Source: Arctopsyche grandis (Eukaryota; Arthropoda; Insecta; Trichoptera; Hydropsychidae). From it: DNA of 64,000 nt. The stretch lies in contig NC_135360.1 in NCBI RefSeq assembly GCF_051622035.1, positions 23,759,206 through 23,823,205 of the forward strand, written 5' to 3'. This document shows positions 19,770 to 33,600 of the stretch, in pieces (the stretch's first letter is position 1; every line of letters starts with the position of its first letter). Both the position numbers and the translations under genes were made by a program. The notes under the pieces are model-generated. The model saw nothing but the letters and a program-made list of their open reading frames with translations, searched no databases and was not told where the DNA came from.

Positions 19770-20001
19770 GTTATCATCCTCCTTTTTCCGGGCTTGGGAC
19801 CGGTAGAAGGTGGAGTTAAAAATAATGTTTGAACTTAGAATGTAGAGCCGCTTTTAGCGTTCTGATCTAAAATTTTGTAGCACTTTCGGCGCTCTAATTT
19901 TAAATTTTGAATCGCCTTCGGTGCATTAAGTGGCACCCTAACATACTCGGCGCCCTCGGGCGCCGCCTGACCCAGCCCCATCCCCCTAAAACCGGCACTG
20001 C
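19770..20001. mobile_element. Transposon end, CAGTGCCGGTTTTAG terminus
   Basis: A GC-rich stretch ends CCCCTAAAACCGGCACTG, which inverted reads CAGTGCCGGTTTTAG, a hAT-like terminus. The opposite end was not found. Internal GGCGCTCTAATTTTAAATTTT-like units are weakly repeated. Confidence 0.4.
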
Positions 20002-20984
20002 ATCTTCTAAACTGAACGAGAGACAATTAAGAATAAAAAGAAAATTATTGAAAATAATTTTACTGCCCAAAGAAAAATTAGCTACTTAGGACTGTATATA
20101 ATATTATGCTCCAAGAAGTCGGGTAGAATTCCGACAGACTATTCGAAATTGAGAAAATATTGAAGCCTGAATCGGGCTTGAAGAAGATGATGTTTACGAA
20201 TTTTACTTATGACTGATTTTGTAGCGTTATCCTTTAGAGCGGTATCCTTTTGGGGTGGAGTAGGTTGCCAATTGGTAACACATTATATAAATTCAATTAT
20301 ATCTAAAAATCTAGCGGAAATATAATAAACAACGTTCTCTTTTTCCACTATTAACCTAACATGTCCTTGGCACATGCACCATTTTTACTTTATTTTTTAA
20401 TTAGTCAGTGGGTGAATTTTGATCCGCACGGAACATATTCAACGCTAATATTAGAAGTCCATTGATTTAGTACTCATAATTATTACAATCAAAATGTCTT
20501 TCCCTTCTTGTTAAAACTATATTTTTTGAATTATTTCAGATTATAAATTAAATTATATATCATTTCAGATATTAAACAAATTTTTTTATAGAAATTTCCC
20601 AGTTCGGCTTTTGAGAGATATTTTTCATTTGTGCCCTAATTACCATCCACAATGTTTAGTTAAATTGAAATCTTGCGCTTTTGGAAGGAATGTTTTTACT
20701 ATATATATACATACACATGTAGTTCTTTGTTATAATTAGACTTCGGCGTTGGCTTAGTGCTCTTTAAATAACAATAGACTTCTCCATTAGTTGACAAAGC
20801 GAAAAAAGCATGGTTCACAATAGTAATTGACAATAGTGAACCGTATTTTTTTTTACAAAAAGCATCGTCCAAACGCCATCCTTTATAATTATAATATTGT
20901 TTATTTTTCCTTAAATCTGATCTGATTGCTGACTCCAACGGCATTCCAATTGCACAACGCCTCAAACACAACATATGTACATCA

Positions 20985-21440
20985 TCATATATGTATATAA
21001 TATCGCTAGTCGGTGTGTCTGTCTGAGATAACTCTCGCCGTACTATAATAGTCGTTTTGATTCGACATACATATGTACGTCAGAGCTAAACCACTGCCAA
21101 CAAAACGTATATGATATAATAAAAAAGAAAAAAATTCTATATATACTATTTGCCACCAATGTTTCCTCTAGGCAAATAGAAGTCTCTGAACGTTTACTTC
21201 CATCTATTGAATTTTTTTTAATTAATTAATTTTTCTATTATTTATATGTATGTATATAAGAAGGTAATTTTTGCCATATTTTTTCATATTAAACAATTAA
21301 ATATAAATATTAAATTAAATATATTAAAAGATATGAAAAAAATTCGACCGCGTGCGGATCGAACACATTTATTTAATTTTTTTTTATTTAATAACTTAAT
21401 ATGCCAACACCCATGCGATGATATTTCATCGGGTCACTAG
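20985..21440 (+). mobile_element. Helitron, family B
   Basis: 5' part GTGTGTCTGTCTGAGATAAC matches the 6573 element; 3' hairpin GATGATATTTCATC and CTAG at 21437-21440. No coding frame. Confidence 0.65.
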
Positions 21441-21559
21441 TACGGTAAACGGGTTACATCCCAAATGTGAATCGCTACCAGGATAACAGCCGCTACGAAA
21501 ATCGCTCGCTTGGATTTCCTGTCGCATGAAAGTTCGTCGAACAGGAAAATTGCCGTACA

Positions 21560-21639
21560 GAAAACAGCCCAAATATTGCTCAACAAATGCTTCTTTATAC
21601 GAGATTTAAGCAGTTTTGAGCAATATTTGGGCAGTTTTC
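21560..21639. repeat. 24-bp hairpin with 32-nt loop
   Basis: Arms 21560-21583 and 21616-21639 are complementary at 23 of 24 positions (one A-A mismatch). Stem length and loop size resemble a small-RNA precursor. No larger element boundaries seen. Confidence 0.55.
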
Positions 21640-21979
21640 TATTTTTTCTAATTTCCCTTTAAGATATTTAGATTTTAGATATTCACCCACTAGTACAATA
21701 AATACTAACGAAATCTTAAATGTAATAAATTAGTAATTACACATTTACTTAAAATTCCTATGTAAACTCTATTTGAATATAAATTATTTTTACAATGTCA
21801 AATCGAAAAGAATGCATTGACTTTCTTTTGCATTATGAGTGACGCCACCGTGCAGTTTCTAACGTCAAATTTTCACCATAGAAAGTAGCGCCGCCTAGTG
21901 GCGCGATACGGTAAGCTCTTAAGATATTAAAATAGGGGCGACATTTTGTAATTAGCCCACGGACAAATATGGTGAAAGT

Positions 21980-22210
21980 CACTCCGAGATCCTGTCTGAA
22001 CCGAATGGTTGTTGCCCCCTGCAAACCAAGATGAATCTGAATGTACAAATGCGGTTTTGAGTAACGTCAGTACAGCGGCGTCCGTGCTCGGGAGCGGTCA
22101 GGTTTTAGTTGCGCGGGCGCAAACACTATCTCACGTGTACAATATTATACACATATTTAAATATTGCGCTAACTGTCGTTTCACACGGAGAAACCCAGCA
22201 AGGTAAATTA
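21980..22210 (+). promoter_or_regulatory. GC-richer block ending in a splice-donor-like site
   Basis: The block has unusually high local G+C, a short open frame and ends CCCAGCAAG before GTAAAT at 22202. Candidate promoter or non-coding first exon of trehalase or an unknown transcript. Purely inferential. Confidence 0.2.
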
Positions 22211-25079
22211 GCATTGTCGTCTGCGACAGATTAATTAGTGCGTGTGTATGATTTCGTCATCGTCTTTTGCCATCTTCATTTTTTTTGTGTGCTGTTAAAC
22301 TTTGCAATTGTGCAATGCTGTTATCATTGTGTTTATATTCTTTAACAATCCTACGTCAGCGCTCGGTCGCTGCCAATGGAAATGTCGAATTATAATATTG
22401 CTTGCAGAACGTTGTCGAGAGGCTCACTCGAAGGTGACCATTATTTTCAAATTTAAAACATGGACTTTTATCCAAAAAGATATATTTCTAAAAACTTCGC
22501 CTTATAAACGCCGTGAAATATAATACTGAATAATTAAACTTCTAATATAAAACCGGAGATTTTTGACTTGTAAAATTCGCTAGATATGTCGTTAATCATA
22601 AGTATTTAAAAAATAAAAATCATAATCAATGGAAAAAACATCTGACTATTGATTCCAATTCTCACTTTTAGCACAATAATACTAGATTTTGAGTTATAGA
22701 CTGCAAAATCCAGAAAACTGTAAAAAACGCGCATTTTTTTTAAACGCTTATATCTCATAAACAAAAGGAAACCGACAAAAATCATTGTCATATTCGAATT
22801 TATTGGGTAAACTTAGAAAAGATTGATTAGTCTGCGCTCTGGTAACTTAAAAACGTGATTTTTTGTTGCTCAGTACCTACTATTAAAAACGAACAAAAAA
22901 TCATGGACGCACATTTATGAATGAAGACAAGATTGGTTAAAATTATATTTAGTGACTAACAAATATTTTTAAGTTTCAATATTCAATTGCGAAGAAAAAA
23001 GTCCGTCGACAGGTGCATTAACCGGAAACGGTATTCGATCAATTTTCAAATATTTTTGTAGGAGATATTATTTTTACTGAAGAATTTGTATATTTTTATA
23101 CATCTATTAGATACTATTGGTTAAGAAAGTGTACTAGTTTTATTTCACGATTTACCTGGACAGATACCCAAAAAATCAGTACTGTACTGGTAAAATCAGT
23201 ACGGATGGTCACCTTATATTATACATAAAATTCAGCGAAGTTGTTATAAAATTCCAGCGGCGCTGGAAATTTTGAGAAGGAATGCTTAAAAAGTGATCAG
23301 CAGACGACATATTTTTTTTAATAACACGTTATTAATTCATTGCGTTTTTAATAGTAAATAAGAAATTTAGAATTTATTAATTAGAAACTTTATTTAATTT
23401 AATTCATTTAATTTCCCCTTAACTTGATTTTTTATTATTATTATGAATTTGTTGCTTATAACCTAATTCAATGAACTAAAACAAAAGTTCAAATTTAAAA
23501 ATATAAAATCTGACTTCTATTGTTTTTATATTTCATTTACCATATTTTTGCATTGATAATAATTTTTTTTTTATATTAGACAAGGATTTTATTTAAATGA
23601 TCAACACGCACTTGCAACTTACACTTAATAAATTTAACCCGTAACTTTAATAAATTATTAATATTGAATTATCAGAAATAATTTAAATGTTAACATTATT
23701 TTTTATTTAACGTAAATTAAATACGCTGTAGATAAGTTTTTATTGGTTAGTGTTAAAAAAATTAGTCAACTTGAACTTTTGGCCAAATTCAAAATTGACT
23801 ATTTGGAGACAAAATAGAGCTCCCAACTTTAACTGCTCAATCCAGCTTTGGTCTGATTGTAATCTCAATATTCGCTTCTAATAAAAGAAAAAAATGAATC
23901 AATATGCTACTTTTATTTATATAAAGTTTAATTTGCTGAACGTGCAACATCGACCTTTTTTAGATCGACTGATCTTTATATGCCAATTGAAGTCGATTGG
24001 TTATTTTTTATTACCTATCGTTCAAGTCGTATCAATTTATTATTTATGATTCGTTTAATTGCGAAATTTAGCGGTGAAAGTCCTTACATTCTCCATTCGG
24101 TAAACTGGTATGTAGCAACATTTTTTGTTGGGTCAAATTTTATTTGAAAAAAAAAATTGCATGCATTTTTACACGAAGGTATGTATATGTACATACATAC
24201 ATACATATACCTACATATGTATAACAAAGCAACTTTCAAATGCGGTTTCGTTTCGCGATAGTAATAATAACAACAGTTTAAATATAATATTAAGTTATTA
24301 ACTAATCATGCATTAGTATTAACGTTGGTGCACCTTATCTATATGATTCGCGATAAGCGTTTACGCGTGCTTAGACAGGCAATTATTTTACACGGATTTG
24401 CATAAAATTATGTGCAATTGTGTGTGAAATTTTAACGTCCACTGATGTTTTTGCCGAATTAACATGATCCAAAAAATATGCACATACACTTATTTTCTTG
24501 TGCAAAAAAATAATTGAATAGATTTTTGGATTTTGATCTTTTGGTCATTTACTTGTGATAAAGTACAAAAGTACAACTTTTTATATGTTATTCTTTATCT
24601 TCGTTTTACTCGAGCAGCTATTGATGTTCTGGTACATAACAATTGGTTAAAATTATACTCTTTTCGTCATACATACATACATATATGACGAGTATTGCAA
24701 ATGTGGCTTCTCTTTCTATCGCGTTAAAGCATACTGGAAGCACACATACATAGATGGTAGTGTACTTTTAGTTCAATGAAATTCTACTCGATCCATAATA
24801 ATATAAAACAATATTTTATGTATGTAAGTTTAACTTTAAATTTAATATAATCAACTCCCGATTTTTTTATAAAGGATTTTGGGACATTATTATGATTTAT
24901 GTAAGATTTGCCACCGAACTGTACGATACGGGCACGTTCTTAGCCTCCTGTGGTGAAAAGTCTGTATGGTTTTTTTTTCGATAAGTCTCTCCTTCACTTC
25001 TTCAAATATATGAATCATTAATACCGTCAAATCTGTCGATACAAGGGTTTTGGGCTTGGGTGCCATAGCATAGATTATG
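22211..25079. other. AT-rich intergenic DNA without a recognisable gene
   Basis: No frame with domain features. About 22600-22800 is the inverted partner of 11640-11900, and 22800-22890 resembles 12370-12500. CATACATA microsatellites lie around 24185-24215 and 24670. Confidence 0.4.
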
Positions 25080-25800
25080 CGTGCTAGCATTTTTTTACAC
25101 GTGCCGCGTGCCTTTCTGTGTGCCCTAAGGTGCAAACACACTGAATAGTACGGCATGTCAGTGCTCGTGGTTTATAACTAGGAAGGGCTTTTAACCGGGT
25201 CATTGATAATTATTTCTCATTATTTCGACAAGTTTCTCCTACATTTCTTGAAATATAAGAATCACCGTTATCGATCACTGTCAAACCTATGTCAATACAA
25301 GGGTAAAATATCACCGAACACACTCCAGGAGTGATTTGTAGGAAGATCATGATGGCACAGACTAAAAATGTCAGCGATTTTTTGCATGTGCAAAACTATC
25401 TAATAAAAACACGTACCGCGTACAATTAGGCGAAAACACACTGAGTGGTACGTGTTTTTTTTTTAGATAATTTTAAACATGCGAAAAAAAAGCAGCACTC
25501 CTAGCCCATATATGTACATACATGGTACACAGTACCAAAAATCACCCCCTAGAGTGTTTTTGGTGATATTTTATCCTTGCTTGACAGTGATCGATAACAG
25601 TGAATCCCATATTTGAAGAAATGTAGGAGTAACTTATCAGTTGCATATGGATATGCATACACGTGCGACCTCCTAAACATATACATTCTGCACGTGCAAC
25701 TACAGCCGAATTCGGTTTGGGGAACACCCACTCTTTACGATCACGGAATAAGCTAGGGACGTGACGTACCATACCACTCGGTGTGTTTTCGCCCCTATGT
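25080..25800. mobile_element. Two adjacent or nested MITEs of the GCGAAAACACACTG family
   Basis: The terminal motif GGCGAAAACACACTGAGTGG lies at about 25430, and its inverse CGGTGTGTTTTCGCCCC near 25780. A second, more decayed copy occupies 25127-25437 (GGTGCAAACACACTGAATAG). Both contain the TCGATCACTGTCAA/TTGACAGTGATCGAT segment in opposite orientation. Confidence 0.6.
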
Positions 25801-26259
25801 GTGTCTGCACCTTTAGTTAGATATTTCGGTCTAAAATTTGATCAAACAAAAGCTTAAATATTATTAATAAAGCATATTTCGGATATCTTCATCTCATTTT
25901 CAGAAGGTTTCTTATATACTTAAGTACATGTACTTGTAATCGAATCAATGATAGGTATTAATTCTTTTGCAACAGGACGAATCGTATAGTATCTCATTTT
26001 CAGAACGTTTCTTATATACTTATGTGTTTGTAATTGAATCAATGATAGGTATTAATTCTTTTGTGACAGGGCGAATAGTATAAATAGTAGTATGTATTTA
26101 AAAAATGTTTGAAGAATTCTAAAGACAAGTAACCTATTTGACCACTTGATAGCCACGCGTAAAGAAAATTATTGACTTTTTTCAATTTCATTAGTATCAC
26201 AGGATATGTTTAGATGTCACTGAAAATTCCAAAATTAATTTCGAGGCATACCCTTAAAT

Positions 26260-26690
26260 ACGAAGGAGCGCGCACCGGTGCGCTTATGGCGACGAAGTAG
26301 CTTAGTTTTGCTAGAGCGTTTCCTGTTATTGTAAATTTCGTGTTTATAGGATATTCCGCATTTGTTTACACGCTGATATCGACAATTGTTGCATCGGTTT
26401 GACCAGCAGAGTTCGATCCGAATGTCTCGTGTTCCGATATTATGGTTTTTTCGAGCTGTTCGTGCGCTCGTCGCGTCTTCTCAAGGTTCTCATGGGATCT
26501 GTCCGTCTATCTAATGACCCTTATTCACATTCGCGTTTGTGTTGCGAATAAATGTTCCACACAATCGCAACACAATGCAATTTAGTGGTGTATGATAAAT
26601 AGGAACTAAATAGCTGGTGGCGGGTTGATGTGAGATTTCCTAGTTCGCGACCGGAACAGACTTGCGATTCCAAGGCAGTACATATGTACA
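26260..26690. other. GC-richer low-copy block with a 14-bp palindrome
   Basis: It contains the perfect palindrome GCGCACCGGTGCGC (26270-26283) and several CpG-rich stretches not found elsewhere in the window. It may be a regulatory region of trehalase; nothing shows this directly. Confidence 0.2.
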
Positions 26691-27385
26691 TTACTCACTT
26701 TGTACAATTCGTTACACATTTTCTTTATAATTCAAATTTATAAAGTGGTGAGACGTTTCAAGCGGTCGTATAAACAACCTTCGGTATGACAAATATGTTT
26801 TTTTCTTTGATTTGATTAAATTCACCAAAAATACGCTTACAATCAATTTTAAACAATAGAAGTATATGTACATATAGACAGATAAGCCACTTTTTACGAA
26901 GAAAATTAAAAATCATAATTAATTAAAATATTATTTTTATCGCGTTTATGATAATTTGTTCCGGGTATTAACGGATAAAATGAAGATTTGGTTAAAAAAA
27001 ATTTACAACTTTTTGTCCCTTTATCAATGTAAACATCTTTTTAATACCACTTTATTGTGATTCCGTATAATTTTATATTTTGACACAATTGAAATATAAA
27101 TCAGTTCGAAATAAATTTGCTGAAAAATAATATTGAAACGGAAATAAAATCCAGTACATACGTTGTGACGGAATTCAATGACGAATCACCTTGCAACACA
27201 ACATTCCAATTAAGTACAAGCAACTATCGTAAACCTTTTATTTTAAGAAACATTATAGAAGTGAACTATTCTTTGGCTACATAAAAGTAATGATTTTGAG
27301 ATCAATTAATCAAACTTATGATTATTAAAATGAATTCATATGGAATTGAAAAATTCTTCTTTGACAACCTCTTTGTGTTTATCAT

Positions 27386-28142
27386 TAAGAATTGCAATTC
27401 CGGTCTTCAAAATTTAACAATCGGTAAATACCGGTAAATTTTAAAATTTATCGGCTATTACTGGGAACTATTTTATCGAGAAGTCCATATCATCATCATC
27501 ATCATCATCTACAGCCGCTCACCATCGACTGCTGGATGAAGGTCTCTGCAACACGCTTGCAGTCGTCTCTGTTTTGGGCAATTCTCATCCATCTCACCCC
27601 AAACACTTTCCTAATTTCTTCTACCCATCTTCCCTGCGGTCTTTCTTTTACTCTTTTGCATTCTCTCGGGTACCATTCCAACAATTTTTTGTCCACATTT
27701 CATCCATTCTTCCAGTCACTTGGCCCGCCCATTGCCATTTCAATTTCTTTGCCACTATGTCCACTAACTACCCTTATCAAACTTCTCACCCACGACCCAC
27801 GTGTTCCGATTCCTGTCTTTCCTCGTTATGCCACATATACGGGCATATAATTGCATAATACTGCATTAAAAATTGATACAAATTGCGTAAATTGCGATGA
27901 TTTGTTAAAATAAAATATAAATATGTATTATTACGAATTTAGTTCAATGCATTTATATGAAATTATTCACCTGAGATTGATTTTCAATTATTTATAATTC
28001 ATTCTATAATACGTAGGTTAACATTTTAAGGAAAATTAACTAGGAAAAAAAACTTTTTTCATTTATCGGTAAATACTGATATACCGGTAGTAGGAAAAAT
28101 CATTTACGGTTTATGAAATTTGTCGGTAAATTGCAATCCCTA
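27386..28142. mobile_element. hAT-like element with LINE inserted in it
   Basis: Ends TAAGAATTGCAATTCCGGT and, inverted, TAGGGATTGCAATTTACCG. Flanking octamers TTTATCAT and TCTATCGT agree at 6 of 8 positions. GGTAAATACCGGTAAATT and related motifs are subterminal. A LINE fragment (27490-27850) sits inside. Confidence 0.6.
27490..27850 (-). mobile_element. RTE-like LINE, 3' end with (GAT)n tail
   Basis: The minus-strand frame reads LLEWYPRECKRVKERP, GRWVEEIRKVFGVRWMR, AQNRDDCKRVAETF, the familiar C-terminal end of RTE-type reverse transcriptase ORFs (post-RT region). A stop interrupts the frame upstream. The 3' end is a (GAT/ATG)n simple repeat at 27489-27510, typical of this clade. Broken, 5'-truncated copy. 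Confidence 0.7.
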
Positions 28143-28581
28143 TCTATCGTACAAAATATGGAAATTCTTGTTTGAAATTACATACATATGTACTTGGTTG
28201 TATGGCGGGCTTTGAAATTCCATTAGTATTTTTCTTATTTACAGATATTAAACGGTGGTTTGTATTCAATATTATTTTTAGTGTTTTAAGGAAGAGCTCA
28301 TAAAAAATATGGTTGCTGCGCCCCTGGATTCTGACGTTCGGTTCAGTCCTGACGGTCCGTCAATGGGGTAGTTGATGAATTGATTTGATCCAATCCATTG
28401 TACATCCAGTGAGAAGGCGTAGTAAAAATTTCGCTCATCCGTTCTACATTGCTAATACTTGTATCAATGTCACCAAAGCATAGTATATTTTCGACGGTTA
28501 CGTACTTTAATCACTTGAGACGTTTATCCAGTTGCGCTTATTATGATTAAGTATGTATATTATATAATATGTATGTGGAAG

Positions 28582-29730
28582 CAGGGGCGTCATTTGGGGG
28601 GGGGGGGGGTTAGGGTGGGCAGCCGCCCCCCCTAGATTTGAACGGGACTATCCACGTTGTTTAATGTATTATTTTGAATTTGAATTAAAACACTAAACCA
28701 ACAAAAATAGAATATTGAAAATCTTTAGAACACTGTCAGGTATAAACACGTCGATTTTTCTCTGAAAAAAAAAGTTAACTCGCTATTATTATGTTATTTT
28801 GTTTTGTTGTTTGTCTTGATTTAAAAGGTATTTGTTAAACTCGTTTATTCTTTAAAATTATTTTTTGTTATCATGTGAAATTTTGTGATCAATAATTTTT
28901 GTGATCACGCGAAAATTCGTACTCGAGATTTTGACTCATTCTCACTATTTTTTTCTACCCTTTAAATATGTGTGCTCTTCACGACAGAATTCAAGTACAT
29001 ATAATCCTTGTATCATTGTGATGAAAATAAAAAAAATATTAAATTTAACTAACCGGAAGTAGGATTTTTTCAAAAGTAGAAGTAGAAATTCAAAAATGTT
29101 GTGACCACACGGTTTTTCCACACCCCTTAACTTATCAAGTTGAAAATTTATATTTCTATTCTTTATGTACTAACTTGATAAGGTTTTGGTCAGAACTCAA
29201 TTTTATTAAATAACTAAAACTTTTTTTGGACCGAGCTCATCACACATGAAGATTAAATCCATCTCATTCGTTGTTTGGGTGAGAGATTGGAGGTCCGCAA
29301 ATAAAAATACGAGAAATAAAATCAGTTCAGATTGAACCGATTCAGTAAAATATTTATTTAAAACCTTTCATGAAAACAAAAAATAAACACGAACATTCAG
29401 AAAAATATAAGTAACACATCTGTTTCTGAGATTAAATAAAGTAAGGCGGACCTTTTTAACAATTCGCTCCATGGGTCAAACAATTTCTAAGAATTTTACC
29501 CAAGGCATACCTTTCAAAAAACAGAATATACTAACCTTTTTTTCAAAGTAGCTTATTGCAGCGATTATTTTATTGCCCACTAAGCTACCCAAGACATAAG
29601 AAATAAACGTAGCATTCATAGATCCATAGTATTTCATTTATCATTAAATTCATAATATTTTCTAAATTCATACTATTCCTAAATATAAGGGGGGCGAGTG
29701 CCCCCCCATGCCCCCCGAATGACGTCCCTG
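28582..29730. mobile_element. Non-autonomous hAT-like element, CAGGGGCGTCATT ends
   Basis: Left end CAGGGGCGTCATTTGGGGGG, right end inverted CAGGGACGTCATTCGGGGGG. No transposase frame inside 1.15 kb. A poly-G run of about 13 bases follows the left end. Clear target duplication not seen. Confidence 0.65.
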
Positions 29731-30171
29731 GTACATACATATGTATACCAAATAGTATTATGTAAATATTTATTTTGTTCGTTTATTTTTTCGTCAACAA
29801 TGTCACAGATCGTTGCTCCCTCGTCCAATCGAATGGCATATAGAAAAACTTTTCGCACTTGCCAGTAGGATAAGTATTTTTACCTGTCACAATGCCAATT
29901 AATCTAAAATTATCTCACGTGTGAAAAAAAATCTCACATTCGTCATTCAAAACGAACGAATGAACGTTACATCAAACGACTTCTTGTTATACTCAACTTA
30001 TCCCTTATTTCAAATATTTGCATTAAGTGTGTATATTTTTTGGAACTAGGCCATGTATTCAGTCGAGCCAAGATGCAAACAGTACTTTATTGTTCCTATT
30101 AAAATAAATCCCTGTTAACATAACGAAAATATTTTATATACGTCTGTAAAACTATTGTTTGCTTGTTTCAG

Positions 30172-30687
30172 ATCGGACACAGCAGATGCGACACCTCTGC
30201 TCGAGTACTAAATTGACGCCAGACATTGTGGCAAAATTTCAAATTTTCGTTTATTTGAACACCGTGTTATCACCATGAAGAATATCATTGATCCGACCAT
30301 GATAGATCTTCCAACGTGATTGTCGAAGATCGCCCTTAATCAAGATCCGCCACAGCAGTTGATCGTTCGATAGTGACAAATTAACACATAAATTAAAAGT
30401 GCTTATATAATAATATAAATCTGTATTTTAACGTCTCAATAGCCATACGTAATATAGAGACTTAACTGTGCTCCAGCTTTAAATGTGATATTTTACATAC
30501 AGATTTTTTCCAAAAAAAAATCTGTACTCATTTAAAATCCCAGCCTTAGCAAAAGCTTTAATATTAGGTTAATTAAATATAATAATTAGTCAAATTATCA
30601 TTTTTTTATAGTGTTGTGATAAAAGTAGTGGGGGTTTTTTCAGTATTGTGTTTGTAGTTCGATATTAGTGTTATTTTAAATTAAAGA
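30172..30687 (+). other. Probable 5' untranslated exon part of trehalase
   Basis: A good acceptor (TTGTTTCAG) ends at 30171, followed by unbroken sequence up to the trehalase ATG at 30688. The stretch contains a 30-codon upstream ORF (ATG 30186, stop 30278). The matching donor is not identified; candidates such as 15103 or 22202 lie far upstream. Inferred from splice-site shape only. Confidence 0.4.
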
Positions 30688-33600
30688 ATGGCGGTTTGCG
30701 ATCGTGTCTGGATGGATTCCCAAGCCACGAATGTAAACAATCAAAAGGATGCCATTTTATTTCCGAAGAGGCGGAAATCAGCGCCGCTGGTCGGCCATAA
30801 CTACACCGTTTTGTTGGTAGCACTTCCGTTGTTATTGGCGGGAGCAATGCTGCCAATCGCCTCAGCTGAAGACAGAAGCAATTTACCACCAACTTGTGAT
30901 AGGTATATTGAAATTATCTTCTACTATATTAAGTTGAACATGTATGCATTTGTCTGTTTGCCTGCTATGTAAATCTACAGTTTTAATTTACACTCGCCAA
31001 GTGTGTTATACTATATAATAGGTAATTGGATTATTAGTCACATGGCGATCGCCCAAAAGACATTTTTTGCCATAAAAATCGTGAATATGGAATATTTGGC
31101 ACTCGAGTTCTTGTTAGTATGATAGTTATCGTTAGTATGATGGACTTTTCGGCTGCAGATGTTCCGTTATAGAGATTTTAGTGACTTTTGGGCGAGCGCT
31201 TTGTAACCAATAATCACCGAATCATATAATGGTTCTCTAATTTGATCATAAGACTTGTTTTTGAAAAGCTTGAAACCTAGGGTCGAAGGGCCCCGTATAT
31301 ACATAAACGCTCAAGTAATGCCAAATAAGTCTGAAATCTGAAAAGGTTCTGTTTTTACTAGTTTATATTTATATCTTACCATGATGCCATTAAGGGTTTT
31401 ACTCCTGAGCGACATTTAGGGCGAAACACACAGCACGGAACGTCGACAAGTTCTCGTACATTTCTTTAAATATGGGATACCCCGTTATCGATCACTATCA
31501 AGCAAGGATAAATACAAGGATACAATTTTACCGAAAACACTCCAGGGGGTTATTTTGGGACGGTGCGTGCTGGGCGTTCCATGAATATGTGCAAGGCATG
31601 GCCCATTTTTTCGCATGTTTAAAAGTATCTAAACAAAACCACGTGTCACGTGCATCGCTGTGTGTTTTCGCCCTTATGGTATAAAACGCGTACATATATA
31701 AAGTTATAGATTATTTTAAATCGTGTTAAAATAGTGGTGATATGTATCTATGTGTGGGTCTACCTCACGGGACCGAAAGTGAAAAGGTCGAAAAAGCAAA
31801 TATCGGAAGGCAAAGATCGAAAATCGAGAGATCTTAAGTCGAAAGATAAAAAAAAGGCTGCATGGTAAACGGTACTATGTATAATAATAATATATATCAG
31901 TGGCATGCGGTGAAATTATCTCTCTTTTTGTCATACTTGTTTAATGTGCGCGCGCAGGATACGGGAGGAAAAGCCTGTTCCTCTTGTTCCTGTTGTATCC
32001 TGCTCGCGCAAATTAAGTGAGGATGTACGACGGGGGGGGGGGGAGAGAGTTTTACCGCACGCCACTGATACATATATGTATATACTAACCGTTTTTCATA
32101 TGTACATATGCATCATAAACGAATATTTTCCACTTTTTCACGGTCACCCCTATGTACATACATGGTTTTGCTAGTTTGATCAGGAACCGTGTTAACAATG
32201 AATTCAGATAAATTGGCAAAATTTGACAGGAAACGATTGACTTTGAGTTACATATTCAAGTATGATCAGTAGCACTGCAGTAATACTCCGAATAAATTCT
32301 TTTCAATCGAGGTCAACCCAGGGCTCGAACCCGGGAACCTTTCGGTGGTTAGTATTAACGCAACCACTGAGCTACTGGCTAACTTTTACTTTTTGTTTTC
32401 AATTTTCAATATCTATATATTAATTATCATATAATACACAGATGTTAAAAAATTACTAATTTTAATTATGTTTCCTTTTTTGGAGGCAAGGAACTCCTAA
32501 TTATTTTTACACATACTTTAATTTTTTTACACAATATTATTATATTTTTTTTAGCGATAGCTTTCGTTTGACAAATTTTATATTGTATTTTTATCAGATT
32601 TGCAATAAATAATTTCTCAAACAATAAATCTAATCAGTTTTACATTTACTATTGCTTAATGGTTTCAATTAGAATGGTGCAATAGCACAAGGTCAACTCC
32701 AATGCCAAAAAATGGTTCAATACACAATACGAACATTGTTACATAAACATATCTGTCAACTCAATCTATTTACGAAACATAATGATTATTTTAAAATAGA
32801 ATTTTTATTCTATTTTTATTTTTGTTTAAAATAATCATTTATTATATAATATTTACAAGTTGGTTTCAAAATTGAGAGGATTTTAAAAAATGTTACAGTA
32901 TCAAATATAGTAAAATGTTAACATATTTTATTTTTATTTTTCTAGTTTGATATATTGTCACGGACCATTGGTACACACTATACAAATGGCGGGTATATAT
33001 CGCGATTCGAAGACGTTCGTTGACATGAAAATGAAACGTCCACCAGCGGCTACTCTTCATATTTTCGAATTAATGATGAACAAAACGTTCGGAACCCCTT
33101 CACGGTCTGATATAGAAACATTCGTCAATGATAATTTCGATCCCGAGGGGTCTGAATTTGAAGATTGGGTACCGAGCGATTGGAGACAAAAACCAGGTTA
33201 AATGACATTATTACCCGTCAAGTGATTGTATGCATTATTCGTTGGAATACTTTTATTGGTGTATTATTCAATTTGCAGCGTTTTTAAACCGTATTCATGA
33301 TCCGGCTCTCCGGCAGTGGGCGAGCGATTTGCACAGATTGTGGCTTCAATTAGGACGTAAAATGAGATCTCAAGTGCGCGAAAATCCTGATTTGTATTCC
33401 ATCATCTATGTTGAAAATCCGGTTATAGTACCAGGTTTTATTCAATGTCTAAACAATTTTGTAACTATTTTATATTTTGATGATTTGAATTATATTGAAA
33501 TTTATTTTTTAGGTGGAAGGTTTAGGGAATTTTACTATTGGGATTCTTTTTGGATTATAAAAGGTTTGCTGCTATCTGAAATGAAAAATACTGTGCGAGG

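Noticed and set aside
20699..20974. 91-codon minus-strand frame with YYNYKGWRLDDAF
   Set aside because: No domain could be recognised, no splice-consistent neighbours, and it lies in repeat-rich DNA; not enough to call a gene.
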